From assembly GCA_037447655.1 (NCBI GenBank), contig JBBHKE010001630.1, positions 64,001 through 128,000 on the forward strand: a DNA stretch of 64,000 nt, read 5' to 3'. How positions within the stretch are numbered: position 1 is the stretch's first letter; every line of letters starts with the position of its first letter. This stretch comes from Zygnema cylindricum. Taxonomy: Eukaryota > Streptophyta > Zygnematophyceae > Zygnematales > Zygnemataceae. The notes beneath the pieces are model-generated. The model worked only from the letters and a program-made list of their open reading frames with translations. It did not search any database and had not been told where the DNA came from. A program made the position numbers and the translations under genes. This document shows positions 30,572 to 41,578 of the stretch, one piece after another.

Positions 30572-31551
30572 TGTTGAATTTGGAAATCTTTAGTTCACTA
30601 GATAAGGCTGTGAGGGGAGATTTAGGACTTAGAATATTTTCATCTAAGTTAGATTTACTACTGACCTCTAATAGTGTGACAGTAGCAGGTAGACAGTAGA
30701 GTGTACTGTACGACTGCAGGGACACGTGTTGAAATTTGAAGACAGTGCAGGTATTCCGAAGTGACAACAACACCCACAGCCACGTGTCATTAATTATACG
30801 GGCGGTTTCAGTGAATCGTACGGACGGAGACTAAGCCGAACATCCGGGAGAGGAGCGTAAGAGGATCGTTGATGCAAACCGAGTCGACGGACGCGATTCA
30901 AGTGGGGACCACAGTGACTGAGTGCGCCGTACGAACTCAGGATGTTTCGTACCATTTGACCGACAGACATTTGGAATGTTGTGAATAATGCTGACTAAGC
31001 ACCAGCAACATTTACTGTACGAACGATATCTGTAAATATTTGGGAAACAAATATTTGTTGTTTAGCGCATTAGAAAATAGTGTTAGATTAGTAGATTTGT
31101 TACAGGTAGCAAATATGGTTTAGGAAAGTACTTACGGAACAGTAAAGTACAGTTTAGATAGTTTGTTAGAACATAAAACAGTACCATAGTATAGGGAACA
31201 TATTTTAGTATGATTCAGTAGATACTCACAGTGAGTATATAGTTTAGGACTTAGTTAAAATTATGTATCCACTATTGGGAATATAGTTTTTCTAAAGGCA
31301 GTTTATAAGAAACTTGTAGAGACTATTTCTTATGGTTGACTAGGTCAATTGATCTGAAACTTTGTGAGTTGTCAGTTTATTATAAGGTGTAACACTGTGC
31401 TGAATTTGGTGCTAAGTGGCTCTTTCAGTCACGTTCTGTGTCAACTGAAAGTTGGCTGTTGGAGAAGGTACTTGATAGCTTCTGTTGGTTTTATGTCTAC
31501 TTCCACTACAACAGCTGGTCCTCCACCTGCAACGATGGTTGTAGAACAACA
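30572..31551 (+). repeat. Family B LTR 2 (shared middle LTR)
   Basis: It starts after the polypurine tract GATTTAGGGGAG (30560-30571). It is only a few per cent different from LTR 1. It is followed not by the family B primer site but directly by reversed A2 gag, so it serves as 3' LTR of the first unit and as 5' LTR of a damaged second unit. Confidence 0.9.
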
Positions 31552-32210
31552 ATTTCATCATTGATGTATTCACTCTTTGTGTCTCAGACCATGATTTACC
31601 TACACGCTCTAGCTCTCCAAACAATGCTCCTAAATCATTGCAATAATTATTCATGTTTCCTCCCTTATAAGTATAAACTGCGATCTTATTTTGTGGCAAC
31701 TATTGTTGCTGCAATGATCAACTCTTATATTTGTTAACAAGTGATATCCAAATCTGAGATGATGATTTGACATGCATAACGGGAATGGCAATGACCTTTG
31801 CTCCACATATAAGAATTAAAAGCTTAGCAACCTTGTCTTTGTAGTTCCACTTTTCATACTCTTATATGTCGGTTTGAACCCTTGTCAACGTTGCCGGTGG
31901 TGCTGCTGAGGGTATCGCCTTCGACAATGGTGTCACACTGTTGCGACTCCTCCCTTTTCTCATTCCATGACAATCTCCTCTCTTTCCTCATCTTCATCCT
32001 CGCTAATGGTGGAAGCGGTTCTGGCTACTGTAATGACGAAGGTGCCAGAAAAACGTGTCCCTCCAAACCCAGTTGGAGGTGGGCATCGAATTTGTCCAGA
32101 CACTATGCCCCATAGATGCTTCTCAAATAGTTCTCCCTCTATACTCATTTCCCAATAAAAAAAGCCAGATCCATAAAATATGGGTACCCTAGAGGGTGGG
32201 TCCATAACCT
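31552..32210 (-). pseudogene. Gag fragment of copia family A2, reversed
   Basis: On the minus strand this starts METTKFQVMDPPSRVPIFYG, with the ATG in the LTR end, and includes HLWGIVSGQ and, further on, MNNYCNDLGALFGELERVGK. These align with the family A gag (LDFCNELAILFMELE). It breaks off at VNTSMMKLL where it meets the end of B LTR 2. The primer site on the minus strand is GGTTATGGACCCACC, one base from the family A site. Confidence 0.75.
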
Positions 32211-33349
32211 GAAATTTTGTGGTCTCCATTGACCCACAGAAATAATCAGCCTATGTAAAGCCTCTAAGATAATATTTTCCCCTTCCACTTTCTCACTGAA
32301 TAAGCGTTTTGATATTTGAGTATTTTCTAGGTCTGTATTATAATAGGAAAAAGGTAGAGGCGATCTACCTCTAACTCCATTCACCAAGCCCCCACACTTG
32401 TTGTAGTCACTGTAGGCTGCGTAGGGTGATAGAGCCATGGCTGCCTAAAGCTTTGTAGTAGACAGGTAGCAGAAAATAGATGGGTTTACCAAAACTATTG
32501 ACGGACCCAAGAATTGATCTAGGTACCTACCGTCTGTCAACATAGCCGTTAGCTTTCTCCATTTAGGCTAGGACTAGTTCTAGGTTATATGTGGTTTGAT
32601 AATTATATAAATCTGTACGAGTAGACGAATGCATTTAACGGCGCGAATAAATTCTTGGCACATAGATACAGCTAAGAGTAGTACGGTTTACATTACTTCA
32701 CGAAACTAATACCGCGCATTTGTTTCGATGGCGAAACAAATACCGCGCACATATTTTCGATGGGGAGAATTGAAAGCTGGATTTAATCGACGACCGTGGT
32801 ACGAGCCGAGATTCCGGAATGGCCGCTTTGGAGTTTTCTGACGCCGCCACTCCGGATGACACGTGGAAATGCGCTGGAAGATAATCTCCGGAGCGCAAGA
32901 TAACAAGTTTGGATGTGACATTTGTCACCTGTATGGTCTTGTTGTACAGTTGCCGTACAGAAAGTACTCCGGCGCCTGTACTTTTATGTACGGTACAGTC
33001 ATGTGATTGGCGCCGTACTTCAGTATAGGGGTTTAGAGAGGGACTAGAACTTAAAATATTTCTGGTAGGTAGCTGACTCTCCCAGAGAGCACGTTGTATA
33101 AATGGCAAACTTTGGCCAGCCATAGCAATCAAATCAGTTGACCATTTTCAGTGATTCTTTTTGCTGCGGACTCAAGGGAGTCCAAGCTATACATATGTGT
33201 AGTCGGTCAGAGTCTTTGCCTGCATGGGTGGCTGCATTTCTTAGGGAAAGTCAAAGTGGGTGAATGTGTCCAAATCTCATATTCTAACTTTGCATTCTGT
33301 GGTGGAACTGAGCACACAGAAAGTGTTATTTCACAAGGGTGAAGCTATA
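32211..33349. repeat. Two family A2 LTR pieces in opposite orientation
   Basis: 32211-32309 is the reversed end of an A2-type LTR that belongs to the gag fragment to its left. At 32310 a plus-strand A2 LTR begins (TGATATTTGAGTATTTTCTAGG without its usual TGTT), with the antisense B-box-like segment near 32505 and a G-box at about 32858. It breaks off near 33349 without the last 120 bases and joins family B RT. The arrangement suggests one insertion into another followed by deletion. Confidence 0.7.
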
Positions 33350-35873
33350 TTGACATGTATATAGAAAAAGGAAAGGAAAAGCAAGTATGTAAATTGATCA
33401 AATCCTTGTAAGGGATGAAACAAGCCCCAAGGCAATGGAATCTGAAGTTGGATGAATTTTTGACTGGGCTGGGCTTCAAGAGGATTAGCTCAGATCACTC
33501 TGTGTATGTTTTACAAGGAGAGGATGGGATACTATACAATGTTGTATATGTGAATGACCTTTTATTATTAAGTAAATCAAAGAATGAAATAAATCGTATT
33601 AAATCAGCTTTAAGGTCTAGGTTTGAATTGAAAGACCTCGGTGAGGCAAAGTATGTTGTTCATAGCCCTTTTCAGCCATGAATGTACCCTCGGAAGCACC
33701 ACAGACTACCCCAAAACAACCTCCTTTGATTCCACTCAGAATTCTACAGAATAACCAAACCAAGCTGAAACTACTCAACCAAATAGTTCCTAGTCCAATA
33801 AGTATTCCCACCAATTTCATATAATAATACCAAACCGAATAATCACAACACTCAGTTAAAGTTGCAGAAAAACAGCCTGCCAGAACTTTGATAAATATGA
33901 CCAACTTCACAATGAAGCCCCAAGCAAACCAGACACACAATAGGTCTGCAAATTCGCCACAATATTTCCAATACAAATAGAAACACACATGCAAAATTTT
34001 AGATAATTATGCCAATAAAACTGAGAGCAATTCTCAGATGAAAATCCCAAAAGGAGCAGAAATAGTTTCTGTCCAAAAGGGTTCCTAAGTCTAGAAATGA
34101 CTAAGTCCTACAAATGTACACTACAGCTTACTACTAACTGTACGGAGGCATACCAGCCGTACGTAATCAATCAACTACCTCTATTAATGTGAGTGTACCT
34201 AAGATCTACACTAATAATTAAATACACAGGACAAAACATTGTTAAATATTTACACGTCGTTCGAATTCCGTCAAACGAATCAGGACCGTCCAAAATAAAT
34301 ATCATGTGATGGACGCGATTTCGCGTCCCTCACCAAACTGACGGCGATGCCGTCCGTAGCTCCGGTGGCGTCCAATTCATCACATGTTGACCGCCGCATT
34401 ATGTTTCGCACAGCCGACGTACAATTTAAATCATTGCGAATGTTAATCATCGGATCGCTTCGCGATCCGCCGTCCATTTCTCCAACATATTCAACACTTT
34501 CGTCTATGTTTCTTCGCGTCACTTGAAGTCCAATTCCGTACGTTCAATACTCTTAGTACTTAGTACGCAAGCTGCTATGGCTGCGATGTGACCAGCGCAG
34601 CATGGCAGCACAATATCTTTTTCATACATGCAGCTATGTCTGCGGTGTGACCAGCGCAGCATGGCAGCATAGCAATGTGATATAGAGAGGACTAAAGGTA
34701 TCCAAAAACCAACACTCCCCCAAACCTTCAGACTCTCTCAGCCACTAAGTCCACATTCTTCCCTTCTCCTCTTTTGTTCAACCGGTACCATTGCTTCCGC
34801 TAACGTTACCAGTGCTTCAACTAATTTCGTACATCTCAAGCAATTAGTACCATTACTCCCCCAATTCGCAGATCCATTCGAACCTCCATAGTAAATCAAG
34901 ATAGCATTAGAATCTTATACTATACCCAAGAAAAATTTTGTACGCACGAAACGACACGCCTTCACGAAACAGACTTTTCAAAACAACAAAGTATATCTTA
35001 GGTATACACGCAGAGAGGGATAGAAAGAAAAAGTTGATTATGTTCACCCAGAAAGAAGCAATAGGTAATACGATGGAAAAATTTGAAATGAAAGATGTAA
35101 AAGGGTCTATAACCCCCATTGAATTCAAACAGAAATTGGAAGGGAATGACTCAGATTCAGGCATAATGGTTAGTGAGAGTCTAGAGTTAGGGGAGGAAGA
35201 GTTCATGGCCTCTAAGCCATACAGACAGTTCGTTCGAAGTCTGATCTATTTTATGAACTGCACAAGACTTGATATTGCAGCATTTGTGGGAGTCCTGACT
35301 AGAAGTCCGCAAAATCATTAAAGGGCGGACTGGGAAGCAGCAAAAAGGGTTTTGAGATATCTTACAGGAACTCGGAATTTGAAGCTTCTACTCGGTGAAA
35401 GAGAGGTGAAAATACAGACGTGGAGCGACGCCAGCTATGGAGACATGCCAAGCCGAAAATCTACAACCGGCTTTGTTCTGAAAATTGGAGATGGAACTTG
35501 CTGCTGGAGCAGTAAATTACAAAAAGTTACATCTCAATCCACAATGGAGTCAGAATATATGACAGCAGCTTCCGCCCTTAAAGAGCTTCTATGGGTCAAA
35601 TCTATTTTACAGAAACTTGGCTAAATGTAGATAGGACCTCGGGCTATCTGGTGTGACAACCAGGCAGCCATTGCAATTGCCTCTAACCCCAGCCATCGCT
35701 TTAAGAGCAAACACATGGATGTTAGGCTTCATTTTGTCAGAGAAAATTTCCTTGCAAAAGTTATTAAATTGTGTTATTTACCAGATGAAAAGATGGTGGC
35801 AGACATGCTAACCAAAGCCCTTCCTGCTCCTAAGTTGCAGTTTTGCAGAGAGGCTCTTGGGTTGAGTGAGTAA
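33350..35873 (+). pseudogene. Pol 3' half of copia family B element 2 (RT and RNase H), split by a solo LTR
   Basis: RT resumes at 33350-33653 with KQAPRQWNLKLDEF and YVNDLLLLSK, where the second Asp-motif is Asn-Asp in place of Asp-Asp. After the family C LTR (33654-34989) it continues at 34995 (YILGIHAERDRKKKLIM) through YRQFVRSLIYFMNC to RNase H (TWSDASYGD at about 35420, ESEYMTAASALKELLWV) and ends at GLSE, TAA at 35871-35873. There are frameshifts and stops near 35320 and 35624. Everything upstream of mid-RT is missing. Confidence 0.86.
33654..34989 (-). mobile_element. Solo LTR, family C, inserted in family B RT
   Basis: Ends are TGTTGTTCATAG and CAAAACAACA, flanked by AAGTA at 33649-33653 and 34990-34994. 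Reversed, its start (TGTTGTTTTGAAAAG, then GTTTCGTGCGTAC) matches the start of the plus-strand family C LTR at 45806. It carries one palindrome GGATCGCTTCGCGATCC at 34452-34468 and two 40-base direct repeats at 34571-34610 and 34630-34669. No family C internal region is in the window, so whether C is copia or gypsy is unknown. Confidence 0.85.
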
Positions 35874-35896
35874 GTGAGTCTAAAGATTTAGGGGAG

Positions 35897-36874
35897 TGTT
35901 GAATTTGGAAATCTTTAGTTCACTAGATAAGGCTGTGAGGGGAGATTTATGACTTAGAATAATTTCATCTAAGTCAGTTTTACTATTGACCTCTAATAGT
36001 GTGACAGTAGCAGGTAGACAGTAGAGTGTACTGTACGACTGTAGGGACACATGTTGAAATTGAAGACAGTGCAGGTATTCCGGAGTGACAACAACACCCA
36101 CAGCCACGTGTCATTAATCATACGTGCGGTTTTAGTGAATCGTACGGACGGAGACTAAGCCAAACATCCGGGAGAGCAGCGTAAGAGGATCGTTGATGCA
36201 AACCGAGTCGACGGACGCGATTTAAGTGGGGACCACATTGACTGAGTGCTCCGTACGAACTCAGGATGTTTCGTACCATTTGACCGACAGACATTTGGAC
36301 TGTTGTGAATAGTGCTGACTAAGCACCGGCAACATTTACTGTACGAACGATATCTGTAAATATTTGGGAAACAAATATTTGTTGTTTAGCGCATTAGAAA
36401 ATAGAGTTACATTAGTAGATTTGTTACAAGTAGCAAATAGGGTTTAGGAAAGTACTTACGGAACAGTAAAGTACAGTTTAGATAGTTTGTTAGAACATAG
36501 AACAATACCATATTATAGGGAACATATTTAGTATGGTTCAGTAGATACTCACAGTGAGTATATAGTTTAGGACTTAGTTAAAATTATGCATCCACTCTTG
36601 GGAATATAGTTTTTCTAAAGGCAGTTTATAAGAAACTTGTAGAGAGTATTTCTTATGGTTGACTGGGTCAACTGATCTCAAACTTTGTGAGTTGTCAGTT
36701 TATTATAAGGTGTAACACTATGCTGAATTTGATGCTAAGTGGCTCTTTCAGTCACGTTCTGTGTCAGCTGAAAGTTGGCTGTTGGAGAAGATACTTGATA
36801 GCTTCAGTTGGTTTTATGCCTACTTCCACTACAACAGCTGGTCCTCCACCTGCAACGGTGGTTGTAGAACAACA
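35897..36874 (+). repeat. Family B LTR 3 (3' LTR)
   Basis: It starts TGTTGAATTTGG after GATTTAGGGGAG and ends AGAACAACA, followed by the target duplication GTATC (36875-36879). Its Gag-start ATG is changed: TTTATGCC in place of TTTATGTC, which keeps the ATG but changes the second codon. Confidence 0.9.
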
Positions 36875-36879
36875 GTATC

Positions 36880-37245
36880 TATGTCCAAATATCATGTTAA
36901 ATGAAATAGCCTACGTGTACATATTTATGTAATTATCAAACCCGATATCGTATAACCTTCATCCTAGTCTAATTGGCTAAGGCAACCGACTACCAGCGGC
37001 TTTGACGGACGTCACGTACCAGGTTCAAATCCCCGGTCCGTCAATATCTATTTTGGTAATTCTACCAATCTAATGTGTTTCCTTGTCTGGATAGCATAGG
37101 CGGCCATGGCTCTATCTCCCTCTCGAACTTTTAGTGACTGCGACAAGTGTAGGAGTTGGAGAGAGGAGTTAGAGGCAAACTGCCTCTGCCTCTTTTTTAC
37201 ATTTTACAAAACCTAAAAATACTAAAATAGCCTTTAATTTCTACA
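36880..37245 (-). repeat. 3' LTR of reversed family A element, inner part
   Basis: This continues the LTR after the family B insertion and ends TTTAATTTCTACA at 37245, next to the reversed polypurine tract (CTCCCGTTATTTTC, 37246-37259). It contains the best-preserved tRNA-like module at 36965-37041. Confidence 0.88.
36957..37041 (+). other. tRNA-like module with A and B boxes inside a copia LTR (antisense to the element)
   Basis: TAGTCTAATTGG at 36965-36976 fits the A-box consensus TRGYNNARNNGG at every position. Its surroundings form a D-arm: stem GTCT/AGGC with a GG-containing loop. GGTTCAAATCC at 37022-37032 is a B box with the T-loop TTCAAAT. GACGGAC and GTCCGTC flank the T-arm as a 7-bp inverted repeat. 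The 45-base A-to-B gap is slightly long for a tRNA. No proper acceptor or anticodon stem closes the whole, so it is not called a functional tRNA gene. Related segments lie in all family A LTRs (see findings). Confidence 0.6.
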
Positions 37246-37259
37246 CTCCCGTTATTTTC

Positions 37260-40200
37260 TAGTCACTCTTTATTTTTAGACCACACTTCTTCCGGCAAAA
37301 AATTAGTTTAGGGGAAGGCACAGGACTGGTCATCATATCTGCTACCATTTCACTACCTGGTTTATACGCCAAACTGATTATCTTGTTATCTACTTTCTCC
37401 CTAACAAAGCTAAGTCTAATGTCCATGCGTTTGGCTTTAAAGTGATGTTTAGGATTGGCAAAAATGGCAATGGCAGCCTTATTTTCACAAAACACTTTTT
37501 GGACACCACTCTTAAGATGACCAAGCTCACCTAGCAAAGACTTGACCCATATTAGTTCTTTTACAGCAGAGCAAGAATCCATGTACTCGGCCTCCATGGT
37601 GGACTGAGCAATGACCTTTTGCTGCTTGCTGCTCTAGCAACAAGCCCCATCACCCACATACAATACATATCCAGATGTGCATCTCCACATAAGAGCATCC
37701 CCATAGCTGGCATCACTCCAAGTGGTGATGTCAGTATTGTTCCCACCCAAATGCAACCATAGATCCCTAGTCCCTATGAGATATCTAAAGACTCTCTTAG
37801 CTGCCCCCTTATCTTTGTTATTGGGAGCATTCGTACTCCTACTTAGTACTTCTATAGTTGCGACTATGTCTGGACGGGTACAATTCATGAAATATTTTAG
37901 GCTGCCCACTACTTGTCTATAAGGGATGGTCTGCATAAATCTTTTCTCTTCCAAGCCTACCTCATCATCTAAGATTATAACACCCTCTTCCACACTCCCC
38001 TCACTTCCCTTATTAAATTCCATAGGAGTGGTATAACTATTAACCTTTTCCATTTGGAATTTTTCTAACATATTTCCAATGGCCTCCTTTTGAGTTAATT
38101 TTATTATTTTTCTATCTCTGTATCTTTCTGCCAGAATTCCCAAAATATACCTTGCTTCTCCTATATCCTTTATCTCAAATCTTCCTTTTATAACATTTTT
38201 CAGCTTATTTATTTTATCCATAGATTTACTTAAAACAAGCAAATCATCAACATAAATTGCAATAAAAATAATTCCTTCCTCATCCTCAAACAAATAAATT
38301 GATTGATCTGAGCTGATCCGAATATATCCAAAACCTGTAAGAAACTCATCGAGCTTCTTGTTCCATTGCCAAGGCGCCTGTTTCAGCCCATACAAAGATT
38401 TGATCAATCGGCATACCTTGCTTTCCTCCCCTTGCTCCACAAATCATTCGGGCTGTCGCATAAAAATTTCCTCTTCCAACTTTCCATGTAGAAAGGTCGT
38501 CTTGATGTCCATCTGATACACTTCCATGTCTTTTGCTGCCGCGATACTGAGAAGTATCCAAACTGAAAGAAACTTGACGACCGGAGCAAAAGTCTCCTCG
38601 TAGTCAATTCCCTCTTTCAGGGTAAATCCCTTTGCCATTAACCGAGCCTTGTACCGCTCTGCGGTGTTATCCAGGTTGATTTTGAACTTAAATACCCACT
38701 TACACCCAATTGGTTTCCTGTTAGGAGGACAATCCATCAATTCCCATGTATTGGCCGCCATAATTGAGGCCATCTCCTCATTAATGGTTTTCTTCCACCG
38801 GTTTCTCTCAGTGACAAGTCATCGCCTCATTATAAGTTTGAGGTTCATCGGGGTGAGACAATTTGGTTACCTTATTGTTAACTTTCCTCTCTTGTAGTCT
38901 TTTGTTGCTTCTTCTTCCTCCCTCAAACTCGGTTGCCAAAATAGATGGCTCTCTTGAATTCTTCCAAACAGTTTCTACTTCTCCCCTATTCCTTGATTCC
39001 AGGTCGATTTCCTCCACATTTTCCGCTTTGGTTGGAGTTAATACTAGGGGTTTCACATTTTGGTCCTGCTCGATATGATCTGTGCCTGCAACATCATCAT
39101 CTTCTTGAAATCCTGGATAGTTAGGAAGCTCAAAGTCGTCAAAATTTTCTGACTCAAATCTGATTTTGATTGTCTTTGTATGCTTAAAGGGATCTATAGA
39201 TTTTCCTTCATCCATAACCACTAGATGCTTCACTAGGATAATATCATCTCTTTTGAGATCATAGACTCTATATCCTTTGACATATTCATCATATCCTATT
39301 AGGTATCCTGGTTTTCATTTTGGGTCTAACTTCCAGTTTGACCGATCTGTGTCTAAACTGAACACTTGACTACCGAAAACCTTTACGTGTGAAATATATG
39401 GTTTTCGGCCTGTCCATCTCTCTCATAGGGTGTTTGGTCTTTTACTGCTGAAGTAAGAATTCTATTCTTACTATAATTTGCATAGTTCATTGCTTTGGCC
39501 CAAAACTTCTTTCCTATCTTGTTATCTGACTGCATACTCCTAGTTCTATCACTTAGTGTTCTATTTAATCTTTCAGCTACACCGTTCTGCTCATGATTTT
39601 CAGGAACTGTCTTTTGGTGTTGCACTCCATCTTCTCTCAGAAAATCCTCAAACTGGTTAGAGGTATACTCTCCACCATTATCACTCCTTACTCTTTTGAT
39701 TGAAGTTTCATGGAGTTTTTCACTCCATGCTTTATATTGTTTAAAACATTCCTGAGCCTCTGACTTATTTTTCTAAAAATACACCGTGGAATACCGAGAC
39801 CAATCATCGGTGATAGTCATCATAAATCTCTTCCCCTCGGGTGATGGCAATCTGGCTGACCCCCAAATATCTGTGTGTACTAAATCTACAATCTATTCTC
39901 CCTTATAGGTGGCAGTTTTAAGGAAGGGTAACCTGTGCCCTTTACCTTTAACACATCCACTACAATCACTTAGATTCTCACTCTCACCAACTGAATTCCT
40001 TCCACTACTCCCATCTTTTTCATCTCTCTTAACTTATCTAGATTCACATGCCCAAGCCTGTTATGCCACAATATTATATCATGAACACCAGCATAATAAA
40101 GTTTCTTCTTTTCATTGCTTAAAATCAGCCTAAACATCCATTGGCTACCTTTTTCAACTGTAAAGTAAACTTCCTTCCCTATTGCTACTATCAAAAACCT

Positions 40201-40610
40201 TATCATCTAACATAGACGTAGAGATGAGGTTTTTTTTCAGCTCCGGAATAAACAATACATCGGAGAATGTAACTATGGATGTCTTTCCTTCTACTAACAC
40301 TCTTAGATCTACTGATCCTACAATAGTAGTAGTGACTATCCTCCCTTCCCCATACTATATTTCTACGGTGGGAATCTTTATTATCTTAGAGAACAGGTGT
40401 TTATCTTTACATATGTGCATGGATGCACGTGAGTCTACAATCCAACGTGCTTCACCTTTCAATCCACCGAAAGCACATTTATGCTTTCGTGGAATTTCGA
40501 CCTCGTTTTTCGCCTCCAACTCCTCATCCAATAAGAGTTCATTGTCCTCGTCCTCCGATTCCGCCTCATGTACCTGTGTAACAAGAGCCTTTTTCTTTCC
40601 TCTCACGGGT
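37260..40610 (-). pseudogene. Pol of reversed copia family A element
   Basis: Read from 40610 down: protease with VDSRASMHIC (canonical DSGAS, Gly changed to Arg), gag-pre-integrase with ILWHNRLGHVNL (about 40060), integrase fragments (EQNGVAERLNRTL near 39600), the linker to RT (38808-39233), RT with KWVFKFKINLDN (about 38700) and IYVDDLLVLSK (about 38250), and RNase H (TWSDASYGD, a stop at ACC*SSKQQK, MEAEYMDSC, then KCGLKIKSD and TAG near 37259). Catalytic YVDD is intact. The frame is broken in at least eight places. Confidence 0.86.
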
Positions 40611-40789
40611 CCACCGGTCTGCCCCTCCTTTCACCGCAGCTCAGTTAACTTAGTGCATTCAGCCATATAGTGCCGTGGTTTCTAACAAAAATGGCACAAA
40701 CCCTTTGGAGTCCTTAGTCCGAACTCCTCGGTCTAATTTTTCTGCCCCTCCCCTTGATAATTTTCAACCTGTTTCCTATAATCATTTTT

Positions 40790-41578
40790 CCTCTAATCAG
40801 TCCCAGCAGCCGAAGCTTGCCCACTCTTTCCTCCCCTTCGGATCTTAATTGTATTCTCCCGAACGAGAATCATCCCTACCACTGAATTCCAAATCCACCT
40901 TGAGTCCGTCAAGTCGTGCACACAGTTGACTATGTTCTCGAACTCATCGTGTAACTTCATCACTAAACAGTTAACCTTTTCATTTTCACTAAATACTTTT
41001 CCATCAATCTCTAATTCTAAAAAAAATGTAGCAAGCTCATTGTAAAAATCCAACATCTTCCCCCCTTTGTATACATACCCCTTAATTTTTTGATCAGCGA
41101 ACTGTTGTTGCTGAATCGTACTACTTCAGTACATCTCTATGAGAGCCACCCAAAGATCGGATGCCCTCTCTACCTGCAAATGGGGAGATGCAAGCCCTTG
41201 AGTATGATGGGTGAGGATGAAGTGCTTAGCCGCCATATTGTTGTAGTCCTAGGTATCGATATCATTCTCCTCGTTCCCCGGAATTTGTGACATGAATGCC
41301 GAACCGGTTGTTATTCGTGTGAACATCTCCTTCTCCTTTCTTTTGTCAACCACCTCCCCTTCTTTTGTCTCCTCCGTTGAAGATGGATCTGCATCTCTAG
41401 TGAATCTGCCTCTTGTAAACCCTAGAGGTATCCCAAGACTAAATTGACGCCTCACTCGTCCACTCACGATTCCCCAAAACCGTTTCTCACATAGAGCTCG
41501 TGTCATCATACTTTCCCTGTATATGAAGCCAGCTCTATTGAATATGGGCACCCTAGAGAGTGGGCCCATAACCTGCAA
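40790..41578 (-). pseudogene. Gag of reversed copia family A element
   Basis: The minus-strand N-terminus reads LQVMGPLSRVPIFN at the LTR border, then EKRFWGIVSGRVRRQF in a continuous frame. That shows the plus-strand copy at 48150 has lost one base. The capsid part MLDFYNELATFFLELE lies at 40793-41056. The in-LTR start codon is ATA in this LTR and ATG in most others. A knuckle region follows near 40660-40700 but is broken. Confidence 0.75.
41560..41573 (-). promoter_or_regulatory. Primer-binding site, reversed family A element
   Basis: The minus strand reads GGTTATGGGCCCAC directly after the LTR, 14 bases complementary to the anticodon arm of plant-type initiator tRNA-Met. There is no spacer between LTR and site. 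Confidence 0.7.

Larger units (their letters stand above)
25419..36874 (+). mobile_element. Copia family B three-LTR tandem array inserted in a family A LTR
   Basis: Three near-identical B LTRs lie at 25419-26396, 30572-31551 and 35897-36874 (978-980 bp, TG...ACAACA). Between the first two is a whole internal region. Between the second and third is a hybrid internal region with foreign copia A2 sequence and the B 3' half. The outer flanks are GAATC (25414-25418) and GTATC (36875-36879), a 5-bp duplication with one change, so the array is a single insertion enlarged later by unequal recombination. Confidence 0.88.

Noticed and set aside
36957-37041. A functional tRNA gene
   Set aside because: A and B boxes and two arms are good, but no anticodon stem-loop or enclosing acceptor stem can be drawn, and the segment is part of every family A LTR.
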